From the NCBI GenBank assembly GCA_964591275.1, contig CAZQAE010000087.1, forward strand, positions 1 to 19,421: a stretch of DNA of 19,421 nucleotides, written 5' to 3'. Positions within the stretch are counted from its first letter, which is position 1. Every line of letters begins with the position of its first letter. Both the position numbers and the translations under genes were made by a program. This DNA comes from G963674685 sp964591275. Lineage in GTDB: Bacteria; Lernaellota; Lernaellaia; JACKCT01. Shown one piece after another: positions 1 through 6,759 of this stretch. Below the pieces are notes generated by a model that was not told where the DNA came from, ran no database searches, and saw nothing but the letters and a program-made list of their open reading frames with translations.

Positions 1-1331
1 CAAAAGGGTGGGTGCGACGATTAGTAGCTGGGAAATTGCTTGGAGGAAAGAAAGAAATTTATAGGAAAGGAAGCAAGGAGGATACTACACCGAATGGCAG
101 TTCTTCGTCGGCTGATGGATCGCCTCCAAATGAAAGTGAAAAAGATGCCCCAAGGAGTTTCTCGGAGCACTTTGATGACAAAGCGTCCTTCGATTCAAAA
201 GACATCAAAGAAGGGGCTATCATGGCCGCCGAATTCATTGAGAGTAATCCTCGACGACTAAAACAGTTTATAAATTTACTTCGAATGAAGGCGTTCATTG
301 GAGACAACACCGGACTTTTCGAGGATGGAATAAAAAAAGACGATACTTGGACTATAAAGAAATTGGCAAAGTTTGTGGTGATGGAAATGGAGTGGCCCGA
401 GCTAATAGAAGACATGCATGAAGAACCGCAATTGCTGGCAGCGCTTCAAAAGGGCGCTTATAGTTCAGTGTTTCCTCCAAAGGATATAAAAGATATTCGT
501 ATATTGAATAAATGGGTCCATAATCATGAAATCAGATTGATAGAATTATTAAAAAAGGGGGGGAGAATACCAGAAATTACCTTCGGGAACGTGCCTATGG
601 AAAAGCTGCTGCGCATTTCGCCGGTGGTTCCAAAGCCAGTGGCTTCAAAGCTCAAGTCAAAACCTTCCATCGAATCATCAAAGGAAAAACCGACTAAGAA
701 AAAACGGATTGCGGAAGAACGAAAAATAATGTGGCCTCATTCCTCGCCGCTATGGTCTTCGCTGGCGGTCGAAAAAATGGTTGTTTTTTACGGTACATGG
801 CCGAGGGCTTCAACGGAAGCCCATGATTTGCTTTGGGCCGAACAATTAGCCGTATTTATCAAAATACATTTCACAGAAGATGTGGAAGTTCTTTCGTGGA
901 GGGATATCCCAGAACATTTTGATTTCCCTGAAAAAACCGGTCTCATTTCTTTAGGGGGGCCGATATCGAATATTCATGCAGAAAATTCTGGTGGGAATTT
1001 TTCCGGCTACCTAAAGGGTAAAGTCCCAACTACTCAAGATGAATTCACCCAGAAGACCTATCCTTCAAGTCAACGCATGGGAAGATGGATAGAATACTCA
1101 GTGGTCAAATGCGGGCAACTTTTTGGTGTTCCGATCCTCTACATATGCGGAAATAATCCTTACGGAAATAAAGCTATCGTCAAAGCGATTACCGATGAAG
1201 CTGAGTACGTAAAAACGTTCGGGGATGATGCTTTTGATTTTTCATCCCAATTAACACTGGAATGGCTTTTCAAGATAACTATGCAAGGGAAGGACATGGT
1301 CGGGGCGGAACGTATTGTAAAATATGATTAA
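1..1331 (+). CDS. KAP-family P-loop NTPase, C-terminal part, fused to an unknown domain (5' partial)
   Basis: The reading frame is open to the left edge; GTG at 12 is only the first possible internal start, so the gene is probably cut by the window. At about residues 70-95 there is a helix with the motif ESNPRRLKQFINLLR, which is characteristic of the C-terminal end of KAP NTPases, followed by the usual helical tail (KKLAKFVVMEMEWPELIED). The Walker A and B motifs would lie upstream of the window. A Ser/Gly/Pro-rich linker precedes this motif, and a Lys-rich linker (about 205-240) leads into a roughly 190-residue alpha/beta domain containing the strand-loop LISLGGPISN, which I cannot assign. 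KAP NTPases include PifA of plasmid F, which excludes phage T7, so a defence role is possible but inferred. The gene converges on the small minus-strand gene at 1461-1718. Confidence 0.7.
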   Translation, partial: KGWVRRLVAGKLLGGKKEIYRKGSKEDTTPNGSSSSADGSPPNESEKDAPRSFSEHFDDKASFDSKDIKEGAIMAAEFIESNPRRLKQFINLLRMKAFIGDNTGLFEDGIKKDDTWTIKKLAKFVVMEMEWPELIEDMHEEPQLLAALQKGAYSSVFPPKDIKDIRILNKWVHNHEIRLIELLKKGGRIPEITFGNVPMEKLLRISPVVPKPVASKLKSKPSIESSKEKPTKKKRIAEERKIMWPHSSPLWSSLAVEKMVVFYGTWPRASTEAHDLLWAEQLAVFIKIHFTEDVEVLSWRDIPEHFDFPEKTGLISLGGPISNIHAENSGGNFSGYLKGKVPTTQDEFTQKTYPSSQRMGRWIEYSVVKCGQLFGVPILYICGNNPYGNKAIVKAITDEAEYVKTFGDDAFDFSSQLTLEWLFKITMQGKDMVGAERIVKYD

Positions 1332-1460
1332 CGAAAAAATCCTGATCGCCAAATCTGACCCCCTGACTCCTGCTTCTGTCGCCTGCTTCGCGGGCTTCGC
1401 ATAGATTCTTTTTCCAGGATTTCACCTGGACTACGAACCAGCCGCCCTGACGAGTTTGTC

Positions 1461-1718
1461 TCAGTGACATTCGAGGATATCCGCTGTTTTTCTCGGATCG
1501 AAAGCTTCCACCTCTCCGTAATATTCCCCGATCAGCCATTTGACGATCCGGCGCAAATCCTTGTCGGAAACTTCGACGCCGTATTGGGAGCATAGCCACA
1601 GATTAAATTTCACAGTCCGAACGAAGCGCTCGCCGTCGGCGCGTGTGGACAACCCCGCGTTGAGCCATTCTTCGATCAAGGTGCGTTCGTTTTCCGCCAG
1701 GGGTATTTGCTCGATCAT
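1461..1718 (-). CDS. small hypothetical protein, last gene of the primase operon
   Basis: An 85-residue, mainly helical and acidic protein that I do not recognise. It has no signal peptide or membrane segment. The start is supported by a clear AAGGAG Shine-Dalgarno sequence 9-10 nt upstream of the ATG. It lies 58 bp downstream of the 167-aa gene on the same strand and is probably cotranscribed with it and the primase-helicase gene. Two tryptophans and an EWLN / KWLIGEYYG pattern suggest a compact helical fold. No function is claimed. Confidence 0.6.
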   Translation of the reverse strand: MIEQIPLAENERTLIEEWLNAGLSTRADGERFVRTVKFNLWLCSQYGVEVSDKDLRRIVKWLIGEYYGEVEAFDPRKTADILECH

Positions 1719-1776
1719 GGGAAATATCTCCTTTCAATAATGGCGAAGTGAAAGGGTGTCGCCCGCTCATTTCCGT

Positions 1777-2280
1777 TCAGGAGCATTCCGCGTTGTCCGC
1801 TGTTGCTTCGGTGACTTCGTCGGCCAATTTTTGTATGTGCTGCATCAGCACGAACAGCCGGGGATCAGTGTTTAGTTCCCCCCGCCAAAACGCGCATTCG
1901 CTCAGGGCGTGAAGCCATCGGGCTACGTTCAGCAACAGCCGATTGGAGTTTGATGAGGCTTGAAAAATTACTTCGGACTTCGGTCGCTCGGGCGTTGCGC
2001 CATCGTCCTGCTTCCCGAAAAGGCACTGATTGGACACCCTGATCTCCATATCCCGCCGGTTCCTCGGCAGCGGGGTGTCTGGCGTCCAACGGGCGAGTTC
2101 GCGCAGGGCCGACGCGGTACCGCGAACCTCAAGCGCCTTCTGGTACTTTTCAGCGTCGAGTCCGTCATCGCCTTCCTTCTCAAGCTCCAAGGCGGCGGCC
2201 CCCGCCCGTCGAGCGAGGTCGAGTACCGTCTGGTCAAACAAACCTGTCTCGTTCAATAATTTTTTCGTATTCGCGCTCAT
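1777..2280 (-). CDS. hypothetical protein downstream of the primase and putative origin
   Basis: A 167-residue soluble protein, predicted helical, of unknown family. The start is well supported by AAGGAG about 7 nt before the ATG. It lies downstream of the primase-helicase gene on the same strand, separated by about 230 bp that hold the repeat cluster described as a putative origin. The helical N-terminal half and a later segment with RLLLNVARWLHAL are compatible with a small helical bundle. It could be an element-specific replication or packaging accessory, but the sequence shows no motif that says so. Confidence 0.65.
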   Translation of the reverse strand: MSANTKKLLNETGLFDQTVLDLARRAGAAALELEKEGDDGLDAEKYQKALEVRGTASALRELARWTPDTPLPRNRRDMEIRVSNQCLFGKQDDGATPERPKSEVIFQASSNSNRLLLNVARWLHALSECAFWRGELNTDPRLFVLMQHIQKLADEVTEATADNAECS

Positions 2281-2368
2281 CGCTGCTCTCCTTTTTTGTT
2301 ACATTGTTAGTCGCTACCAACCACCAGAGCGATTCAATGAATAGTGGCGGCATCCCGAAAAACGATCA

Positions 2369-2580
2369 CCAGACACTAGCGACACCAGCGACACCAGCAT
2401 TTCTCTACTACCCTGTATATATATACCCATACTATTCTCTCTCTCTTCTTCTAAGTACCTGCCTAATAGGGGATTCCTCTAGTGTCTCTAGTGTCTGGCC
2501 AATAAAATCAACTACTTGCGTCATTTCCTCTAGTGTCCGTCCGGTGTCCGTCCGGTGTCTGTCCAGTGTCTGCCGGTGTT
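2369..2580. repeat. GTGTC-core repeat cluster, putative replication origin (iterons)
   Basis: On the plus strand, CTAGTGTCT occurs twice in tandem (2479-2487 and 2488-2496) and CTAGTGTCC at 2530-2538. From 2533 an 11-bp unit GTGTCCGTCCG repeats about four times (two exact copies, then GTGTCTGTCCA and GTGTCTGCCG). On the left the same core is inverted: AGACACTAG at 2371-2379, then CGACACCAG twice (2380-2397). CCAGACACTAG (2369-2379) and CTAGTGTCTGG (2488-2498) form a perfect 11-bp inverted repeat. Between the arms is a TATATATATA tract and a CT-rich tract. The right part lies inside the last codons of the primase gene. Repeats next to a primase-helicase gene are typical of plasmid and satellite origins; the function is inferred. 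Confidence 0.55.
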
Positions 2581-5132
2581 GCGGACGATCCCACGTTGAC
2601 GGACGAGGGCAGACAGTACAGGGGGGCGGGAGCGTTGAGGATGCGGAGGCCGACGTAGACCCGACGACGCGATTGGGACGATGCCGAGCCTCGCTGCTCC
2701 TTCGTTGTCTTAGGGTAGAGACGCCGGAGTTCGCGACCGAAGAGTGACTCACCCAGTGGACGGTATCCTCTTTCCTGGCAGTAATCCCTGTATAACTGAT
2801 ACACCGTCGTCGTTGAATTTTCGCAGCCAGGGCACTCTTCAACCTCCTCCAAGAGAAAAGCCCTGGAAGAATTTACCTCACGCCGATATTGTTCTTTTTC
2901 TTTCACTGAGGATTCCGGCTCTGTAAATGCACCCTGACGATGAAGCCGGACAAGTCCTTCAAGCGCCCAGTTGATGATGCCGGATGCTTCTTCGCTTAAT
3001 AGTATTTTTGCGAGGTATTTAACTTGCTTCTCCGGTGGAATGATCACGGTGAAGGGGAGAAGGATCATGCGTCGCCAAAGGCCGGATGATTTGTCGGCAA
3101 AACGTGGCAGCGTATTCGTTGCAAGCGTTAGCCGAGCGCTCGGTTTGGCGGTGAATGTGTCTTTGTTTTTTTGCTCATATGTAATGTAATCTCCACTGAC
3201 AAATGCTTTAAGAATCCCCTCAGAAGCCTTGTCGAGTTCACCGATTTCGGAGGAAATATTTGCGAGTTTTCCATAAGTTTGAAACAAGTCAAAACGGCCT
3301 CCGAAACGCTCCAAACTGACCGTACTTACGTTTGATCTCCCCAAAATGTTTACCAGTATTTCGGTAACCACACTTTTGCCGTTTTCACCGTCACCGGTCA
3401 TCAGCAAAAATCGATGATGCGTAGTGTCTGGAGTAAAATTGTAGCCGAACCATTCTTGCATAAATGCTTGGTCGTCCTGATTTGGTAGAACCTCTGCTAA
3501 AAATGCGTTCCACTTCGGCGCACATGCGGTTGGGTCGAAATCATATGGAAGCACGGACGTCGTAAATAGTTTTGGCGTGTTGGGGGCGTGGATACGAGGG
3601 TGACCCTCCAGGAAAAGTTTTGTGTTTAGAATTCCGTTTTGAAACACGATAAAATCCTTTCCTTCCACACCGCTTGAGGCGAGCCAGGAAGGCATTTCTA
3701 TCGTTGAATTCAAATGGCAGATTGCATCAAGGCAGTGCAAAACGTTGTTTGTGAACGAAGTATTTATTTTCCCATTTATTAATGGATCACGGGAAAAGTG
3801 CATGATGATCTGTGCTTTCAAATCATCCTTTGATAGGATGGTCCACGCCTTTCCATTGAAGGCAAAATAATTGTCCCTATGACGAATTAGAAGAACGTCG
3901 CCTCTTGAGTGAATTTGGCCGGTATCGTGGAGGAACTCGTTTGCAAGTTTTGTGTAAACAACTTTTTCTCCCAACCTGGAACGACCGCCAACGTATTCTT
4001 TGGAGCAATACGAATCGATGGTCTCTTCTCCATAGAACTCAATGACATGTTCGAGTTTGCGGCCTTCACAATGGCTATGCGAACAATGAAAAGTCGGCCA
4101 CTTTCCGTCACACGCTTCCCAAAAAACGGTTGAACTATCTTGATCCGTTTGTTCACTGGAATGCTCATGACTCCACGGACAAATTACTGCGTGCCGTTTT
4201 TCATTTAATTCACGCAGGTAGAGGCCCTGGTCTTTGAAAAGCCTTTTTATATCCAGGGTCATCAAATCGCCTTTTCCGGTGACCCTTAACTGATTACGAT
4301 TTGTCCCGGAGCCATTTTGCTTCGCTTTTTTTGTTGTCTTTTTATCGAATTGCTCAATCTCAGAAGCAAATATCGTAAGCAGATCATATACAGGAAGGTC
4401 ATGGCCAGGGAAAAATGCTTTAGCTGTACGCCAAGGTCTCTCAGGCGAATTGTCTCCTTTGATATTAACTGTTCCGTAGCACCTGATAATACGCGCCGGA
4501 TCGCTAACAACTAAATCCAGCTTGACCGTCGGCGTCGAAAATGTGGTCGAGAAATATTGGAGGAGCCTCTTCAACTTCTGATTGATATCCGTTTCATTCG
4601 GATAGTCGGGTAGTTTGACGAGAAGATGTGCGCCGTTCCCGCTGATAGCACCTACAAATTCAGATACTCCTTTTGAACGTAGGAACTCAGCTACCTTTTT
4701 ACCTAAGTCGAGAGAAGCTCGAAGTTCCTCTTCATTGGATGCTGCACCTTTTGACCTCTCGGGGTCGAGGTCAATGTAAAACCAGCGACGGCACACAACA
4801 TCATCGTTCGTCCCGGCCATTCCTTTTTTTGCTCTAAAAATTTTGTTTGGCTGTTGCCGCTTCAAAAGGGCACTGTTTCGTGGATTGAGACCAAGGTAGA
4901 TGGCAGCTTTGCCGTTAAATCGGCTGACTTCCGCAACAAGTGCGTTCGGGTCGAAAAAAACGCCGACATGGTTGCCGGTTTGGCCGCCAATTATTCGCGC
5001 TTCGACCACAGCACCGGCACCACATCCCAAAAATTTGGCAAATTGAAAAACCTGTTCAGGGATGAAAGAAGGGCGTTGGGCAACGTTTTTTGTGGACACT
5101 CGGGTATCATTATGGTAATCTAATTCAGACAT
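2508..5132 (-). CDS. P4-type primase-helicase (AEP primase, zinc-binding segment, SF3 helicase)
   Basis: An 874-residue replication protein. Residues about 100-240 look like an archaeo-eukaryotic primase: FYIDLD (118-123, metal-binding Asp pair), SGNGAH (164-169) and a later KLDLVVSDPAR segment. Residues 318-355 hold a CPW..H ... CSHSHC cluster like the zinc-binding segment of related primases. A D5_N-like region (about 390-560) precedes an SF3 helicase: Walker A GDGENGKS (580-587), Walker B around 623-632 (ISSEIGE), motif C TLATNTLP (about 669-676) and a conserved RR (687-688). A winged-helix-like tail follows. AGGAG 7 nt before the ATG fixes the start. It would prime and unwind DNA for autonomous replication of a plasmid, phage or satellite. 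It lies 50 bp behind the excisionase-like gene. The last 20 or so residues are encoded by the repeat cluster. Confidence 0.9.
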   Translation of the reverse strand: MSELDYHNDTRVSTKNVAQRPSFIPEQVFQFAKFLGCGAGAVVEARIIGGQTGNHVGVFFDPNALVAEVSRFNGKAAIYLGLNPRNSALLKRQQPNKIFRAKKGMAGTNDDVVCRRWFYIDLDPERSKGAASNEEELRASLDLGKKVAEFLRSKGVSEFVGAISGNGAHLLVKLPDYPNETDINQKLKRLLQYFSTTFSTPTVKLDLVVSDPARIIRCYGTVNIKGDNSPERPWRTAKAFFPGHDLPVYDLLTIFASEIEQFDKKTTKKAKQNGSGTNRNQLRVTGKGDLMTLDIKRLFKDQGLYLRELNEKRHAVICPWSHEHSSEQTDQDSSTVFWEACDGKWPTFHCSHSHCEGRKLEHVIEFYGEETIDSYCSKEYVGGRSRLGEKVVYTKLANEFLHDTGQIHSRGDVLLIRHRDNYFAFNGKAWTILSKDDLKAQIIMHFSRDPLINGKINTSFTNNVLHCLDAICHLNSTIEMPSWLASSGVEGKDFIVFQNGILNTKLFLEGHPRIHAPNTPKLFTTSVLPYDFDPTACAPKWNAFLAEVLPNQDDQAFMQEWFGYNFTPDTTHHRFLLMTGDGENGKSVVTEILVNILGRSNVSTVSLERFGGRFDLFQTYGKLANISSEIGELDKASEGILKAFVSGDYITYEQKNKDTFTAKPSARLTLATNTLPRFADKSSGLWRRMILLPFTVIIPPEKQVKYLAKILLSEEASGIINWALEGLVRLHRQGAFTEPESSVKEKEQYRREVNSSRAFLLEEVEECPGCENSTTTVYQLYRDYCQERGYRPLGESLFGRELRRLYPKTTKEQRGSASSQSRRRVYVGLRILNAPAPLYCLPSSVNVGSSATPADTGQTPDGHRTDTRGNDASS

Positions 5133-5182
5133 ATTATGGCTCCTGTTTTTCAGAGTGAGCGCCGCGCCAACGGCGCTTTCGT

Positions 5183-5404
5183 TTATTGGTGCTGGGATTT
5201 TTGCTTCGTTTCACAACTATCGAAAGATGGTTGTTCCAAGGCACGCGCAAGATCGGCAAAGAGCACTCCTGGCCTTCCGCCAAGTGACACAGTTCTGATT
5301 TTTTTTGCTTTTACCCATCGGCTGATTGTTGCAGGAGATTTTCCAATGAGCCGACCGGCCTCAATGAAAGACAAAATTTGTAGCGGGTGGGGAATAGTGC
5401 TCAT
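5183..5404 (-). CDS. AlpA/excisionase-like helix-turn-helix protein
   Basis: A 73-residue protein with a MerR/excisionase-type HTH: SFIEAGRLIGKSPATISRWV is followed by the basic wing KAKKIRTVSLGGRP and a short LFADLARALE helix. The frame is open to an ATG at 5443, but the ATG at 5404 has a perfect GGAGGA 6 nt upstream, so that start is preferred. Proteins of this kind act as excisionases or as transcriptional activators (AlpA of P4-like satellites). It is the first gene of the minus-strand operon, directly before the primase-helicase, and divergent from the XRE gene. This is the arrangement of the control region of many mobile elements. Confidence 0.8.
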   Translation of the reverse strand: MSTIPHPLQILSFIEAGRLIGKSPATISRWVKAKKIRTVSLGGRPGVLFADLARALEQPSFDSCETKQKSQHQ

Positions 5405-5468
5405 GATTAGTCCTCCAATTACGGATGCAACCGTCACGAGCATTACGCGGGCGGTGTGGATTTTTGGT

Positions 5469-5512
5469 GCCCTATATTCGGGCTATAGCGTCATTGAACG
5501 CCATTTAGGGCA
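5469..5512. promoter_or_regulatory. GCCC/GGGC box cluster, possible operator
   Basis: Three related boxes lie just downstream of the minus-strand promoter: TGCCCTATA at 5469-5477, CGGGCTATA at 5479-5487 and TTTAGGGCA at 5504-5512. The first two form GCCC-6 nt-GGGC, and the first and third are inverted copies of TGCCCTA. They could bind the XRE repressor or the excisionase-like protein. This rests on pattern and position only. Confidence 0.35.
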
Positions 5513-5540
5513 TAGTATTCCTTATGTTGACCATTGTCAA
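5512..5540 (-). promoter_or_regulatory. sigma-70-type promoter of the excisionase/primase operon with overlapping palindrome
   Basis: Read on the minus strand: -35 TTGACA (5535-5540), 17-bp spacer, -10 TACTAT (5512-5517), about 100 bp before the excisionase start. The -35 overlaps the palindrome TTGAC-CATT-GTCAA at 5527-5540. A GCCC box (TGCCCTA on the minus strand, 5506-5512) touches the -10. These positions suit repression by a DNA-binding protein such as the divergent XRE protein. Confidence 0.6.
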
Positions 5541-5709
5541 GATAAATCTCACTAAAATATCATTATGTACAAAACATGCTTAGTTTGTCAAGCGCTTTTA
5601 TCACATAATATGCGGCAAAAGTTCGAGAGCGTCGCTTTAACTGGTGATTTAGCGCCGACGACCTCCTATCTTATTGAAATTACAGCATAAATATATATTT
5701 TCAGAAAAA

Positions 5710-5754
5710 TTGTTTGGGTTTGTAAGCTAGTTATAGAGGGAAACCGAATGGTTT
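5710..5754 (+). promoter_or_regulatory. possible promoter and operator of the XRE gene
   Basis: A -35-like TTGTTT (5710-5715), 16-bp spacer and -10-like TATAGA (5732-5737) are followed at the expected transcription start by the palindrome AAACC-GAAT-GGTTT (5741-5754). An operator over the start site would fit autoregulation by the XRE protein. The -35 matches only in part. Confidence 0.4.
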
Positions 5755-5840
5755 ACGAAAATAGTGCTTACTGGAAACTCAAATAGTCATGGGAGCCGGT
5801 TTGATGCGGTCTCTGGATGATTTTCAGAATCGAGGACAAA

Positions 5841-6122
5841 ATGAAAAATCGTGAAATTGAGAAAAGGATTGCGAAAAATTCAATTATTGGTTCGCGCATC
5901 CGTGCACTTCGCAATGTGCGCGGCTTAAGTATTGAAGTAGCTGCAAAAAATGCCAAAATATCCTATCAGGGATTACAGGCCATCGAGAAAGGTGCCGATC
6001 CACACGTTTCAAGATTGTCTCGTATTGCCACCGCACTTGGTGTGAGCATCGTCGATCTTCTGGACAAAGATCGTTTTAACTCATCGCTTGCCGCCGCCGT
6101 AGAAAGCGATCAAGGCCAATAG
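5841..6122 (+). CDS. small XRE-family helix-turn-helix repressor
   Basis: A 93-residue protein with a lambda/Cro-type HTH across about residues 17-75: IRALRNVRGLSIEVAAKNAK, then ISYQGLQAIEKG as recognition helix region, then RLSRIATALGVSIVDLLD. The frame also contains an ATG at 5817, but the ATG at 5841 has GAGGA 5 nt upstream, so it is preferred. It is divergent from the excisionase-primase operon and points at the tRNA gene 115 bp away. By position it is the likely repressor of that operon, like the master repressors of satellites and phages. An antitoxin role is less likely, since no toxin gene adjoins it. Confidence 0.75.
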   Translation: MKNREIEKRIAKNSIIGSRIRALRNVRGLSIEVAAKNAKISYQGLQAIEKGADPHVSRLSRIATALGVSIVDLLDKDRFNSSLAAAVESDQGQ

Positions 6123-6184
6123 ATGAGTTATCAAGCGGCACGTTCTGCACAAAAACGCACAACATCGAGCGGCGGAAGAAAGCA

Positions 6185-6230
6185 CAAAAAAAAGAAAAAC
6201 CCCCGAAAAGGTCAATCTTTTTGGGGGTTT
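6185..6230 (-). terminator. rho-independent terminator of tRNA-Thr
   Basis: On the minus strand, AAACCCCC pairs with GGGGGTTT (6223-6230 and 6197-6204) and the stem continues through AAAA/TTTT and a C-G pair around a 6-nt loop (6211-6216). It is followed by a T-rich run, seen as the A-run at 6185-6193. It starts 8 nt past the tRNA 3' end. Confidence 0.8.
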
Positions 6231-6237
6231 ATCAAAA

Positions 6238-6309
6238 AGCCATCGCCCGGGATTGAACCGGGGACCCCCTCCTTACCAAGGAGGTGCTCTACCCCTGAGC
6301 TACGATGGC
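6238..6309 (-). tRNA. tRNA-Thr(GGT)
   Basis: A complete 72-nt cloverleaf on the minus strand. The acceptor stem is GCCATCG with CGATGGC. The D arm is GCTC/GAGC. The anticodon stem is CCTCC/GGAGG with loop TTGGTAA, giving anticodon GGT, which reads ACC (Thr). The T arm is CCCGG/CCGGG with loop TTCAATC. The discriminator base is T and CCA is not encoded. A strong terminator follows. The 3' end faces the accessory element at 1-6122 and could be its integration site; the matching repeat would have to lie left of the window. Confidence 0.95.
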
Positions 6310-6350
6310 GCGAAAATTCGAGCTTTCAAACAGCTGAAAGACGAAGCGGA

Positions 6351-6378
6351 ATAATAAGGATTTTCAGACTATTTGCAA
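6351..6378 (-). promoter_or_regulatory. probable promoter of tRNA-Thr
   Basis: On the minus strand, -35 TTGCAA (6373-6378), 16-bp spacer and -10 TATTAT (6351-6356) lie about 40 bp before the tRNA 5' end. The -35 sits in a short hairpin sequence, ATTTGC/GCAAAT (6371-6387). Confidence 0.45.
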
Positions 6379-6412
6379 CAGGCAAATCCGTGATAACCTT
6401 TTGGCTCATTTT

Positions 6413-6745
6413 TTAGGGCATAACCGAACATAGCTCAAGCTTGCGCGCAAATTCTTCGCAATCCGATGCGTCGCAGATGGCTTCGATGTAGCAGAAGTAG
6501 GCTTCGGCTTCCGATGTATTATTATCCATCGCGTAGTAGCAGGCCTGCACGAATATCCCTTCGTTGATTTCGATGCCGTCGGAAATAACGGCGCCGGAAC
6601 ATTCCTGATATAAAGCTTCTCCCAGGCCGCCACAGTCGCAGGCGACATCGTCTTCGAAGAAGTCCTCGTCATCATCGGAATCCGACAGCCAGCAGTTGCA
6701 GCCTGAAAGAGCTGCCAGCAACATGACCAGGCATAGCATGGCCAC
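6413..6745 (-). CDS. small Cys-rich lipoprotein with Asp/Glu-rich linker
   Basis: The frame is open from 6829, but that stretch overlaps the end of the upstream gene. A GTG at 6745 with AAGG 6 nt upstream, or an ATG at 6739, gives a clean lipoprotein signal: hydrophobic LCLVMLLAALSGC with lipobox LSGC. After the lipidated Cys comes a short acidic linker (SDSDDDEDFFEDD), then a domain of about 65 residues with spacing C-x10-C-x5-SDG-x11-C and a terminal DCEE...C. The same spacing occurs in the protein at 16425-16893. The gene starts 14 bp after the 602-aa gene stops, so the two are probably one operon. It is likely exported and membrane-anchored; function unknown. Confidence 0.65.
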   Translation of the reverse strand: MAMLCLVMLLAALSGCNCWLSDSDDDEDFFEDDVACDCGGLGEALYQECSGAVISDGIEINEGIFVQACYYAMDNNTSEAEAYFCYIEAICDASDCEEFARKLELCSVMP

Positions 6746-6759
6746 CAGCGGCCTTGGGC

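Larger units (their letters stand above)
5405..5840. other. divergent control region between excisionase-like and XRE genes
   Basis: About 436 bp without a credible gene, AT-rich in the part nearer the XRE gene. It holds a near-consensus minus-strand promoter (5512-5540), a weaker plus-strand promoter (5710-5737), two 5-4-5 palindromes and a cluster of GCCC/GGGC boxes, all listed separately. The plus-strand reading frame from 5136 to 5555 that enters it is antisense to the excisionase-like gene and lacks any family resemblance. I see no integrase here. Confidence 0.6.

Noticed and set aside
2533..2580. CRISPR-like array
   Set aside because: The units are 11 bp with no unique spacers; this is a short tandem repeat, and no cas gene is present.
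2304..2842. Overlapping frames on both strands at the end of the primase gene
   Set aside because: They overlap the primase C-terminus and repeat cluster, have repetitive low-complexity translations and no supported start.
5136..5555. 139-aa plus-strand reading frame
   Set aside because: It is antisense to the excisionase-like gene and runs through its promoter region; the HTH frame on the other strand has a strong ribosome binding site and a recognisable fold.
6123..6416. 97-aa frame following the XRE gene
   Set aside because: It reads across the tRNA gene and its terminator; no ribosome binding site and no family resemblance.
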